This document shows, piece by piece, positions 1 to 10,956 of a stretch of 64,000 nt of DNA (positions within the stretch are counted from its first letter, which is position 1; each line of letters opens with the position of its first letter). The notes under the pieces are model-generated. The model ran no database searches. It was not told where the DNA came from and saw nothing but the letters and a program-made list of their open reading frames with translations. A program made the position numbers and the translations under genes. Source of the stretch: Acytostelium subglobosum LB1 (Eukaryota > Evosea > Eumycetozoa > Acytosteliales > Acytosteliaceae); contig NW_012236498.1 in assembly GCF_000787575.1 (NCBI RefSeq), forward strand, positions 130,325-194,324, in the 5' to 3' direction.

Positions 1-240
1 CAGAAGAGAAAGAATGATAAAAAACAATGTCGGGATAAGGTTTTTGAACCTACTTTTCTCTTTATAGAAGTGGAATTAAATAATTAATAATATATTATTT
101 TTATAATATAGTAGCAAGGTTACAATAAAATCATACTTTTATTGAAATAGATTTAAATTATAATATCAAAAGGTCCAATACAAAGAGGTAATTTCTCAAG
201 TGTAGTTTTTTTTTGGTCATCAAAAAACAAAAGAGAAGAT
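1..240. other. AT-rich intergenic DNA at the window edge
   Basis: This is AT-rich sequence with no convincing coding region. It includes a run of nine T near position 207. Its right end holds the pol III terminator of the neighbouring tRNA. Any gene to the left lies outside the window. Confidence 0.6.
222..232 (-). terminator. RNA polymerase III terminator of tRNA-Met
   Basis: On the minus strand the tRNA 3' end is followed within about 20 nt by two T runs: four T at 229-232 and six T at 222-227. A run of four or more T is the standard stop signal for RNA polymerase III. Confidence 0.7.
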
Positions 241-312
241 ATCAAGTGGGAGGATTGAACTCACGACCTTAGGATTATGAGACCTACGCTCTGCCAACTG
301 AGCTAACCTGAT
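241..312 (-). tRNA. tRNA-Met (anticodon CAT), elongator type, no intron
   Basis: The reverse complement folds as a 72-nt cloverleaf. The acceptor arms ATCAGGT and ACTTGAT pair over 7 bp with one G-U. The D arm is GCTC/GAGC, and the anticodon loop CTCATAA carries CAT. The anticodon stem is closed by a T-T mismatch, as in known eukaryotic elongator tRNA-Met genes. The variable loop is AGGTC and the T loop is TTCAATC. The second pair of the T stem is a T-C mismatch, which is a mild oddity. The acceptor does not start with the A-U pair plus AUCGA T-loop typical of initiator tRNA, so elongator is the better call. No CCA is encoded, as expected in eukaryotes. Confidence 0.9.
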
Positions 313-380
313 AACAATAAAAGAAACCACTCGTTGCCACGTTGATTTTGTTAAAAAAAGTTAGGTCCTTGAAGGCCTCC

Positions 381-416
381 AACGGAGCTAACCTGATGAC
401 AATGAGGGAAACCAAT
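381..416 (-). repeat. Partial duplicate of the tRNA-Met 5' end plus its upstream flank
   Basis: This stretch repeats 294-329 with few mismatches. Both contain the string gagctaacctgat followed by a similar flank ending in gaaacca. It therefore covers roughly the first 19 nt of the tRNA and about 17 nt upstream. The rest of the tRNA is missing, so this copy cannot make a tRNA. It could be the scar of a local duplication or of an insertion-repair event next to the tRNA gene. Confidence 0.7.
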
Positions 417-504
417 TTAATGATCATCATTAAATTCTACAACAAAATTAATAAAAACCCACACAAAATATTCACACACCTCACCCCTTTTTAAATTATT
501 CCAT

Positions 505-2606
505 TTATTCCTTTGAGCTCTTATTTGGAACAATGTTGGCCAATGAAGGTGATTCATCCACTCTGACATTGATGGTATCACCAGTGTTGGCAGTTGAACA
601 TTCCTCCTGTAGTACATCATCATTATCCGGTTTGGCAGGAGATGATGAAGATATTGTAATCATATACGCTCCAGAATGTGCCATTGATGATGTCATTAAA
701 CTGTTATGTGATTGATTGCTACTTATGATTGCACCACCATGACTGGAAGAAACCTCGCTAGACTCTCCAGTACCTGTACTGGCCATCATTGATGATGATG
801 ACATACTACTATGAGCACTACCTGCCAATGCTGGAACAATAATCTCCATTGGTATCACTTGTGTCTTTGTCCTCTTCTTTGCTCTTTCCACCTCGGTATG
901 CCATCTGATACATTGTATAAATATACCTAGACCTATTGAGATTGTAACCAATCCTACACAGAGTCCCCACCATAGACCAGTGACGCCAAGATGTGCAGGG
1001 AATGCCAGCGAAACTGACACTGGAATGGTAATGACGTAGAATGCAATCAAGTTGGAGAGTGCACCAATCTTTACACGTCCAAGTCCACGTACTACACCTT
1101 GGAACACTGTTTGAGCTCCATCAAAAACTTGGAACAGAGCTGCAATTGGTAGGATACTACCGGCCATGTTGATTACATCTTCGTTTTGTGTGTAGATCAT
1201 TCCAATCTTGTAACGAGCAGACACCAACACAATGGCCACAATGATATTGGCAATCATTGCAAGTAACAGANCCGACCCAGGCCGCACGCCTTGCTCGATG
1301 CGCTTGATGACCACCAAGTAGTTGGCCAACTCTAACTGCCACTGCCATTGAAATGCCGGAAGATATTTGATAGGTGATGGTTGTAAAGTTATAACAAACG
1401 TTTATGTGCATCCAGACTATGAGTGCTTATTAGTCCAGCCAAGATGGTCAACACTTCAAAGCACCAGCCTTCTGACACATGTTGGAACGTTGCNTGGGAT
1501 ACCAATGGCAAGGTACTCTTTGATGCCCTTGAGTTTGAAACTCTCTCTTGAGAATCCAAACCATGTATCCTTGTGTAATTTGAATACCTTGATATATCCA
1601 ATCATAAGGAAGAATCCAATTATCCTCTATAGTTCATATATTTAATTGATTGATGTTTGGTCAGGTTAGCCATTGTCAGGATGTGTGTGGTCGATCAATC
1701 AATCATATATATATAAAACTTACCGATAAAGATGTGGACAAAGGAGCACCTTTGAATCCCATCCCATGATAACCTCCAACGCCGTAAACTAGGATGAAAC
1801 TGAATAGGACATTAAGGCCATTGACTGCCAGACCAATATAAATGGATGGCATCATCTTTCCTTGTCCTTGCAGATATTTCTGCATGCAAATGGTCATGTT
1901 GTAGAACCATAGACCTGGAATCAGCAGTCTAAGGTTAATTGGTGATGGTTAGTAATCAATCACTATGTATATATCTTTGATCATTTGTAATACTTACAAA
2001 GCGTACTCTACTGCCATTCTGGAAATATCATGGTCTTGTCCAACAAGCTTTAGGAAGTGATCGGTAATATACCATAAAATAGCTGAGATGGATTGGGAGT
2101 CAGAATAGTACATTGATTGAATGATCGAATGATTACTTACCAATGAATACAGATATAACAGAAGCAATGATGGCTCCTCTTTGTGCAATTAATCCTACAA
2201 GTTTATAATTCTCTGTTTGATTGATTGAATGGTTAGTTTGTGTTTGATATAAATATTAATCCTGATCCAACTTACTAGCTCCAAATGATTGACTGAGCAG
2301 AGTGTCCATGGCATTGAGAATGCCTATCGCAATGGCACCAGTGGCATAGGTCCATGTGTTGGCCAGGGCAGCGGCGGCAAGCTCACTGCTGGTCTGGGAT
2401 TGTCCCACAAAGACAAGGTTTACAAATAGGTACAGTACATTGTTGAGTATGTTTGATACAATCAGTGGCCAAGACCATTTGAGAATGAATAGTAGTTCTC
2501 CTTTGTTGGCCTCCCATGTGAATTTGGGTGCAGAGTCATCTATTTGTTGGGTAGTTTCAGCGTCCAATCCTCTTGGCCTGCTGTCCAACTCTATATCTTC
2601 GCCCAT
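505..2606 (-). CDS. MATE family multidrug/organic cation efflux transporter
   Basis: The protein is about 604 residues from five exons: 2606-2276, 2212-2141, 2082-1998, 1928-1724 and 1626-505. All introns are GT-AG. MATE proteins are 12-helix antiporters that export drugs and organic cations in exchange for H+ or Na+. Family features visible here are the N-terminal block ending TLLSQSFGA, the middle NVLFSFILVYGVGGYHGMG, and the second-half start RVGQLLG followed by HRARRAAW. The last ~110 residues are a Ser/Met/His-rich cytosolic tail, unusual for the core family. Single n characters at 1271 and 1494 each add one base; without them the frame continues (AWVGLLLAM and GIPATFQHV). One further base appears to be missing near 1405, between DAH and INVCYN. 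These slips look like consensus errors, because the protein on both sides is well conserved. The start ATG follows no other in-frame ATG. Confidence 0.88.
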
Positions 2607-4096
2607 TCTATCTCTATATAAATATAACTAATTACAAAGCTCCAACTATTGTGATGGTAACATGGACGGTATGGTATGTGATTGTTGAGGTAATAGATGA
2701 GGTTGATGGTAAGGTGGGAGTTGGTTCTATCAATGAATGATGATGCTATGTGATCGATGATCGAATCGAGTGGACTTTGTTGTTATGTTAGTTGTAGTAG
2801 TAGTTATATTAGTGTCTTGATTTGTTGTTGTTTTAGGTATAAGGTTAAGTGAATGAGATGATGAGGTGATGTGAGGCATTGACGATGGACCATCTTGAGC
2901 AGGGAAGTAAGGTCGTCACCAAGTATATGTGGGTTGGGCCAGGCCAGGCCACACTCCGGTAACCCTATCTCTTCAACCATCCAGATAAAGAGACAAGCTG
3001 TCCTCCTCCTTCTTCTTCTATCTTATTGTTATTGCTATGCGGCGGGTATCAGATTTACGATCCCCCTTGAGGATGGCACTGCCCCATCATCCACCACCAA
3101 CACACTTTGGTGATTGATCCATCATTTGCCCCTCTGATGGTGGTCCACAACTTTGGGAATCTTCGTAAAGTAATGATGAAGATATTTTCGAAAAGGGTCG
3201 AAGAGGAGTATCGCTTCACCATAATTATCTTGAGTGTCTTGATGATGCCAATCAATCGAACAAAGATTGCTGGGCAGTGTTGCTGACTTCGGAGGGGCAT
3301 TCTTATGCTGAAGTGTGATTGGGGGTTTGTCCGCGTCGACAACAAGTCATTATTCAAGATCAGAACTGAGAAGTACTCCTATTTAGATACAGGTTGTTGG
3401 TTGTGCACAAAGAGAGACGTGTTGTTGTTGTCATTTGCAGGATAGTGATGTGGCCTGCAGCATTCCCGAGCCAATCATTTCAGTTCCTTCAAAAGACGAA
3501 CGTCAGTGGTCAGTGTTCATTGATAAGTGGACACTCGCAGGCGCCCACCGCTTCGCGCATTACCAGCCTTTGTTGGTTCAATGATTCATTCCTCATTTGG
3601 TGTTGAATTTGATTGTCGTTCTTGTTGTTGTTGGGCACTTTCAGAGCCTTTGGGATCTTCAAAGTAAGCATGGCAAGTGCCGAATTAACCAAATTACTCT
3701 GGTAACTCTAGCCAATTATTAGAGTTGGTGGTATTAAAGTAGTCCTTGACTTGAGGGGACCTCCAATACTATCTACATCATCACATCATTGATTGATGTT
3801 CACTGTTCTAGATACACATATCAATGAATGATTTACAATGAGTTTATATCTATTATCTGTTGTTGGTTGTTATATTTGTTCGAATGTCACAATGAGGCTA
3901 ACATGAATTAATGTTATATTTGATTGACAAGTAAGAATGTAAATGAGCGTGAGTTACAACAACAAGGTCAACACTTCTCCAACTTTCTGTCGTTTTGTCA
4001 AGAAGTTGTGTTCGCGCCTGTTTCATTCATTGATTGTGGGTAACGACTTTAAAGAGAGAGGTAGAGTGAGAGTGAAGTTAAGTGATAGTTATACAA
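2607..4096. other. Long intergenic region between divergent MATE and RPC5 genes
   Basis: No convincing gene was found in this 1.5 kb. The open frames near 2895-3113 and 3055-3357 lack good starts, family motifs and paired splice sites. Two patches are more GC-rich than normal for local intergenic DNA: about 2930-2960 (ggccaggccaggcc) and about 3535-3565. A weak E2F-like string ttcgcgcc lies about 85 nt before the RPC5 start. Both promoters must lie here. Confidence 0.5.
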
Positions 4097-6312
4097 ATGA
4101 CAGATGTAGATATGACAGAAAAGTCGACGACGACAACAACAACAACCACATCATCAAGCAATGGCGACAATACCAACAATAACACAGAATCAATGATGGA
4201 CGACACATCAAACACAAAGAACAACAACTACACCTCAATGATGACAGACGACGATGATGACTATGTTGTAACAGAGATGCCAGTGTATCTATCACAGAAC
4301 CTTGCGGACAACTTGTTCCTCTTTCAATACCCCTTGCGACAACCATGGCGTCCTTACGACATGTCTAAACTTCAAGAGCTACGCGTCAAACCCAAGCAAC
4401 AGCGTGTCGAGATGGATCTGGCCATCGAGACCGAGTCCGAGAACTACAACGATCAATCAGAAATCAAACCAGACTCCTACACACTCTCATCCACAACAGT
4501 ATCACATCGAACCAACTACGCAGTTGGCATTGTTCGCAATGGTATGTACTCTTAGAACTAGTATCTTGGCTTGCATATGTACTGACTTGATTTGACCTTC
4601 AGACGAACTACACTTGACACCTCTTCAATCAATCATTCAACTGAGACCTCACTTCAAGACTGTGGATGATCTGTATCAAGAGGAGAAGGCAGAGAAGAAA
4701 CGAACTGCGATGGAGAGTGGTGAAGTGGATGAGGACGAAGAGAACAAGCAACAGCCAATCGTAAGCATCTGGACATCATGGTTCATATTATGTGTCAACC
4801 TACTAATCCAATCGATCAATCAAACACGACAGTCATATAGAAAGCCAACAGCCAAGCAAGCGGCGGCATTGCCAGGCACAATGCTCAAGAAGATGGAGGA
4901 TGAAGAGCAATGGATAAAGTTGGATTTGGTTGACGACTCTGTATGTTTGTCGATGAATGATTGAATGAATGAGTGAGCGAGCAAGGACTAACACAACACA
5001 AACACAACTACCATCAGTCCAATGAGAGTACAATCCAGAATGTTAGCAAACTGATGGCACCTGAAACAAAGGAGATACCATTCGATTTGGATCGCTTTCA
5101 ATACCTGGATCTGTTGTGTCCGAGGATACCAGAGGAGTGGGTTCCAAAGGCAAGTCATCTGCAAGAGACAGTGTCATTGGAAGCTATACATCAGATGCCT
5201 TGGGCCAACCAGGTGAAGCAGATATTGATCAATGGCAGCATCCAACCATTCTCCAAGATATATCAGTTGCTGGGCGACAACACTGTGAGCGAGTTTGACG
5301 TCGTTCAGGAGCTGGACAACATTGCCGTGCTACTCAAGGGTCGATGGGTGATCAAGAGCGACGTGATCCACAAGGAGTCCAACATGATCATCGCGCGCAA
5401 CTACCTGATACACCTGTTCTTTGAGCAGGAGTTTGTCAACCGCAAGGAGTTTGCCGAGCGCACGCATCTCTCGCCCGAGGAGTCGCGAGAGATGATCTCC
5501 AAGATCGCCAACATCAATCACACGGTCAGGCAATGGTATCTCAAGCAGCAGCCCGACGAGGACTTTTTGCATCGCTTCCCATTGATCGCCGACAAGCACG
5601 AGTACAATCTGCGCGACCAAAAGGAACAGACATTGGCAGCACTCGACGATATTATGGACCCGTCAAAGAACCCGCTGTTGGACATTATGACGCGTGGCAT
5701 TATGGATGCGGGACATGGCAGCAAGTTGATCAATGTCAAGGCGTCTCAAATGGCCATGGACAATGGCGGCGTGGAGGCCACCTCACTGTCCTCAATACCC
5801 GAAGACTTTACTGTTGGCAAGACACTAGACCAGCAACTACTATTCTTCCTGTACAATCTGCTCAAGCAACATGGTGTCTGCAACATTCAATTTATCAAAC
5901 AACGTCTTGCCCTAAAGGGAGGTGAAGGTAAATGTTATTTGGGAATGGTTCCATTCAATCAATCAATTCGACTAACAATCCAATCCAATCAATCAACATC
6001 ACAGAGATACCAAACAACTTGTTGAAGGACTTTGAAAATGACAAGGCGATCAATGATTCACTCAATCTGATAGCGGACAAGGCACATCATGCTTATTTCT
6101 TGAAGTCATCGGGCAATGCCAATATCGACAAGTATCGCAGGGTCGTCATTGACTTGTTCAAGAAGAAGATGATCTTGAAGCGTACTGATATCACCGATTC
6201 CTGTCAACAAGTGCTTGGCGAAGACATTCCAGCATCATTCCGAACGACGATCCTCAGTGAACTTGCCTATCTCTCAAAGAACAGTGCATGGGTGTTCAAG
6301 GCTGGCAACTAG
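4097..6312 (+). CDS. polr3e: RNA polymerase III subunit RPC5 (POLR3E, Sin-like domain)
   Basis: The protein is 642 residues from five exons: 4097-4541, 4603-4760, 4833-4940, 5018-5927 and 6005-6312. The phases join cleanly. RPC5 pairs with RPC4 in a TFIIF-like module of RNA polymerase III, which transcribes tRNA and 5S genes in the nucleus. After a Thr/Asn/Asp-rich leader (residues ~5-55), the start of the Sin domain is recognisable as NLFLFQYPLRQPWRP, followed by a Lys-rich linker with LPGTMLKKMEDEEQW. The rest is helical and matches the winged-helix C-terminal part of the family. The ATG at 4097 is the first in frame. The 72-nt intron 4761-4832 has no stop and keeps the frame, so retaining it would add 24 residues. 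Confidence 0.82.
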
Positions 6313-6916
6313 TTAGTCAATAATATCAAGATCATTGATTGATTGATTGGCCACTGGATCATTCCATTTCCATTTCTTGTGTCGCACCAATCATTCCATT
6401 TCCATTTCTCATACGCACCAATCATGATCAATCAGTGTTCCCAAACACTTTGGCACCTTTTTTTTTTGAGCATAGCAAGGTTAGGGAGTCGTAGATCGTG
6501 TACGAAGGGCACGCCTTTCCCAAAAGTTGTGATGAATCATTCATCAGTCCGCCAGCTCGCTGTAGGATGCCCATTCCCACCATCGTGCTTTGCTTCATTA
6601 AGTGTGTTGACATCAAGTTAAAACACTACCCCCGCTTTGACTAATGTGTTTCAAACCCTTTCCCACCTCGACACAAATAGTCAATTCCTCTCACTCTCCA
6701 ACTCACTTCACTCATTACATTACACATTCATACATCCTTATTATTATTTGTATACATATATTTATATTGTTGTAATTGTATATTATATATATATATATAT
6801 AGGCTTGATTGACACTGACGAAAGATATAGTTAAACAGAGGACATAGGAGACAGAGAAGAAAGGACAAGAGATAAATTATAATAATATAATATATATATT
6901 GGAGGTATAGAACAGG
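6313..6916 (+). other. Intergenic region upstream of the PQ-loop gene
   Basis: There is no gene here. It holds a 31-nt tandem duplication (listed separately), a run of nine T near 6460, and a TA-rich stretch (6780-6800 and 6880-6900) just before the PQ-loop start that is typical of amoeba promoters. Confidence 0.5.
6358..6419 (+). repeat. Tandem duplication, period about 31 nt
   Basis: Two adjacent copies share the core atcattccatttccattt and the ending cgcacca. They differ by a few bases in the middle. The position is between the RPC5 stop and the next gene. Confidence 0.75.
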
Positions 6917-8073
6917 ATGTCTCGTTCATTCTGTATAAATGGCACCATGCCAACTGATCCTGCACAGTTTGAGGATATATTGGTACATATGGATGGCCTT
7001 GCAATTGCATTGGGAATTGGTTTGGCATTGGGTGGAGTAGCTTCAACATTGCCACAACACTATAAGATTATCAAGAGCAAGTCTGCTGCAGGTCTGAGTC
7101 CAATATGGTTATTACTAGGCAACATAAATCAATTCTCCGCCGTTGTCAATGCATGTATGTATTACCTTGCATCTCAACTCACTTCCTCAAGTGAATAATA
7201 TTAACCTTAAACAACATTATTAGTTATACTAAAGTATCCGCAAATAGACGCTTGTTCAAAGTTGGGCTTTGCTAAATGCGCACCATCACTCTTGGCCTTC
7301 TTCCAACTCGCTTCACTCTGGCTATTCACATTCCCAATGTATGTTGGTGCACAAACAAGACAGACATGCATGCCAGGACGCTAACAAACCATGCGACGAC
7401 TCTTTCAGATTCATGCTGTACATACTATTCACTCCATATGATCTACGACGTATATTCCTTGCTGGTGGCGATTTGAAGAACGCACGCCGCGAGTACAAGG
7501 CTGGCAAGGTATTCTTTTTGTTCTTGATATTGTTCCTCATTGCCATCCCAATTGCAATGGCTGCGCTTCTGTATCGCTATGGTCCATGTCGTCACACAAC
7601 TTATATCTTTGGCTACGGCATGGGCATTCTCTCAACCGTTATCACCTTTGTTCAATGGTCTCCACAGATTTACAAGACATTCAGGGCAAAGGTATGTGTT
7701 ATATCATTGTGCAGCGTGCTGTGCTCTTGGACATTAATCATTCATACTAACATTCATGTAATTACAGAAAGTAGGAACATTATCAATTGCAATGATGTGT
7801 ATACAGTGTCCAGGAACGATCCTGACTATCTACTTTATGGTGTTTGTGTCGCACGAGAGTGTCTCGACATGGCTATCCTATCTTAGTGCAGCGCTTCAAA
7901 TGGCGGTATTGTTAACTCTTTTGTTCTACTATCGTCACAAGAACAAGAAGGCATCGGCCATCATCAATGAGACTGGTGACAACTTCTCTGACGACTCTCA
8001 GGCATCATTCACCAATTATCTTGCAGCGACAGAGGATTCTCAACCACTTCTGAAACGACCAGAACAATCCTAG
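6917..8073 (+). CDS. PQ-loop repeat, seven-helix membrane protein
   Basis: The protein is 313 residues from four exons: 6917-7154, 7224-7338, 7409-7691 and 7768-8073. The phases fit. PQ-loop proteins are seven-helix transporters of the SWEET/MtN3 and cystinosin superfamily, many of them lysosomal amino-acid exporters. PQ motifs are visible at TLPQHYK (~residue 46) and SPQIYK (~200), with a further KYPQID near residue 84. Hydrophobic segments alternate with short loops, and a charged loop RREYKAGK sits between the two halves. The C-terminal tail is acidic and Ser-rich and ends in PLLKRPEQS, whose LL could serve as a sorting signal. The substrate cannot be told from sequence. The gene lies in the same direction as DPH6, about 460 nt ahead of it. 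Confidence 0.82.
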
Positions 8074-8535
8074 GATGAACTAGGTAACAACAGCAACTAC
8101 AACAACGTTGTGTGTTGTTAATGTATATGTCGACGCGTCTATCCCCCCTCAACCTTAGCTCGTCTGCGAGGCGTGGCTAAGGTCACTCTCATTCAACAAC
8201 AACACTGGTGCAAGCGAATCGCGATCACTTGATCAGTGACCATTCATTCATTCAATCATTCAGTCAGTCAGTCAGTCATTCATTCTCTATAACTCCGAAG
8301 TAAACTCTGTTATTCAATGTAAGAGGGAAGACACAATGCTGTATTCATGTCTTGAAAAGGAAGTACTCGTCTTGTGCTTATTCCAAAGATGGGGGTTGTG
8401 GGGTGTTGAGTGGGGTCAATCATATGAGTTGACGAACTTGATGAACTGAATTTATGCATGTTCACACTTCAGTTTAATTTACCAATCAAACCAAACAAAG
8501 ACAAAGAAAGAAAGAAAGAGATAGATAGATAGAAA
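8074..8535 (+). other. Intergenic region with a nested stem-loop
   Basis: There is no coding region. At 8153-8182 a 7-bp perfect stem (CCTTAGC with GCTAAGG) encloses a smaller 3-bp hairpin with a TCTG loop. This could be a 3' UTR structure of the PQ-loop transcript or a small RNA; the sequence alone does not decide. Just before the DPH6 ATG lies a purine-rich AAAGAAAGAAAG/ATAGATAG leader. Confidence 0.5.
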
Positions 8536-10887
8536 ATGAAGATAGTTGGACTGATAAGTGGAGGCAAGGATTCGATTTATAACTTGATCGAATGTATTAG
8601 GAATGGACATGAGGTGGTGGCACTGGCTCATCTATCTCCTCCAAAGTCAGATCATGAGGAGATGGACAGTTACATGTACCAAACAGTTGGACATAATGTA
8701 ATTGAGATGATTGCACAGGCCATGGAGTTGCCTCTTACACAGGGCACGATAAGTGGCAAGCCAAACTCACAAGAGGAGATCTATCGTATCAACCGTGATG
8801 ATGAAGTAGAGGACTTGTTCCGACTCCTCAGCGATGTAAAGGCCAAGCATCCAGAGGTGACAGGTGTGGCCAGTGGCGCCATCCTATCAACCTACCAACG
8901 TATCCGTGTAGAGAATGTGTAAGTAAAGGTCTAATGATTTTGTTATCTGATCACGTGATCACGTTAATCTGATCCCGTGACTTACTCTAAATTCGCCATA
9001 GTTGTTCAAGATTGGGCCTTACCAGCTTCTGTTACCTTTGGAAACGAGATCAGGATGAACTATTACAAGAGATGATCAAGTCAAAGATGAATGCAATCAT
9101 TATAAAGGTTGCTTCTATGGGTTTGGAACCATCAAAGCATCTTCTAAAGACAATTGAGCAACTCTATCCTACTCTCAAGAAGTTGAACCAGCAGTATGGC
9201 GTCAACATATGTGGCGAGGGTGGTGAATACGAGTCACTAGTACTCGACTGTCCAATCTTCAAGAAGAGAATCCAATTGTAAGTTGACCTAGATATATCCC
9301 AAGTTGACTGACTGACTGACCACTCTCCTCCCATCAGAGACGAGACCAAGGTCAAGATACACTCAGATGATGCATTTTCGCAGGTGGCATTTGTGTCGAT
9401 CATCAAGTCATCACTCGTGGACAAGTCAGCTGAGGAGTTGGCAGAGTGTGCAAAGGAGCAACTACAACCTTATGATGCTTGGAGATCATTGGCAACATGG
9501 AGCGATCATTTCAGCTTTGATACTACTCCAGTATCAGCTTTGGAGCCATTCAAACCAAACATTCATCAGTTGAGTCAGTCGTCCACATCATCATCATCAC
9601 CCGCAGGACTACTTGCAGCGTATGGCTCACTTGAGTTGCGCGAGTCGTCCAGAGGTTACTTCACAGTTCGATCACACTCGGGATGTAGTACTACCTCAGC
9701 CGCCTCGAGTAATGCTGGTGAGGTACTCTCATCAATCTTGGACAATCTAAACAAATTGTTGAGTGACAATAGCTTGTCTTTGGAGCACCTGCTGTTTGTA
9801 AACTTGTACTTGGCCGACATCAATGACTTTGGTGCGATCAATCAGGCATACTTTAAGCACTTCAAGGACAATCCAGCTGCTAGAGCATGTGTCCAAGTAG
9901 GCCTCCAGCATCCTGGCCAGCGAGTGATGCTGGATGTCGTCGGAAACAGACAGACCAAGAAGAGTCTACATGTCCAATCAATCTCCAACTGGGCGCCAGC
10001 ATGTATTGGACCATACTCGCAGGCTACACACTGCAATCAAACATTGTTCCTTGCTGGTCAGGTCGGCCTTGAGCCATCCAGTCTACAACTAGTGCCCAAG
10101 GGAGTAGAGTGCGAGCTACAGCAGATCATCATTAACCTGGCTAGCGTGCTCCAAGCTTTGGGAGACAACAGTCTAAAGTCTACTTTGCAGGTGGTGGCCT
10201 TGCTCAAAGAAATCAAGTGGTCCAACCTCGTCCAATTCTATCTGGAGAATGTGTTCCGTGACAACAGGGTCAAGCCATTGCTGTTGGTAGCCGAGGTCGG
10301 CGCGATGCCCAAGGGCGCCAACGTGGAGCTGTTGCTCCTGAACGAGACAACAGAGCAGGTGTCTGAGTTTGGCCACTTTGCCACCGAGAAGAACTTCCAC
10401 GACGCAGTCAAGGGATTGTCCACGGGCTACAGCCACATTGTCAGCAACCCTGGACAAACATCACTGATGAACTTCCATCTGTCTATCGATGTGGATGACA
10501 GCAGCACTATATCAGCCAGTCAGGTCGCCGCCTACTTTGCCGCATCACTTAAAGATGTCCTCTTGGCCGAAGTCAGTGCGCCCCTAATCAATCATATTCA
10601 ATCCAGTATCGTCTACATCAAGATCTATTATATCCGAACAATATCCACCCTTGACACTGGTATGTATCTATTATGATTGATCGTTATATTCCACTCACTC
10701 ACTAGAATCATTCCAATCACTCAATCTTAATCTTTTAGAATTATTCAACAAGTTGTCAGAGGCATTGGAAGGAGTTTCTATCAGCTTTGTTCCAGTGAAT
10801 CATCTGTTCATCAATGGTGGATCACCAAACATTGTGATCAACTCTGAAGTGTTCATCTCCCGACTCTCCACTTCATCATTATCATAA
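8536..10887 (+). CDS. dph6: Diphthine-ammonia ligase DPH6 fused to two RidA-type domains
   Basis: The protein is 709 residues from four exons: 8536-8918, 9002-9277, 9338-10659 and 10739-10887. All phases fit. DPH6 uses ATP and ammonium to amidate diphthine on elongation factor 2, the last step of diphthamide synthesis in the cytosol. The N-terminal PP-loop ATPase motif SGGKDS is at residues 8-13. The adenine-nucleotide alpha-hydrolase fold continues through SRLGLTS and the block NICGEGGEYESL. Two RidA/YjgF-like domains follow, around residues 325-430 and from ~434 (ACIGPYSQATHCNQ, LFLAGQVGL). The same fusion is known in yeast Dph6, and the length is close to that protein. Intron 1 contains a perfect 14-nt palindrome around CACGTG. 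Confidence 0.93.
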
Positions 10888-10956
10888 ACTTAACGTTTTA
10901 ACTCAATGAGCAATGAATAAGAGTCTTTGAGAAGCCTCGGAATCATTGTATGTTTA

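Noticed and set aside
2895-3357. Open frames on both strands in the MATE-RPC5 gap
   Set aside because: They have no ATG in a sensible place, no family motif and no paired splice sites. The GC-richer sequence just makes stops rarer.
3998-4020. TTCGCGCC before RPC5 as a second E2F site
   Set aside because: It misses the TTT start of the consensus, and RPC5 is not a typical cell-cycle target; too weak to list.
4082-4096. Earlier start for RPC5 at 4082
   Set aside because: It begins with GTG. The first ATG is at 4097, and eukaryotic genes rarely start with GTG.
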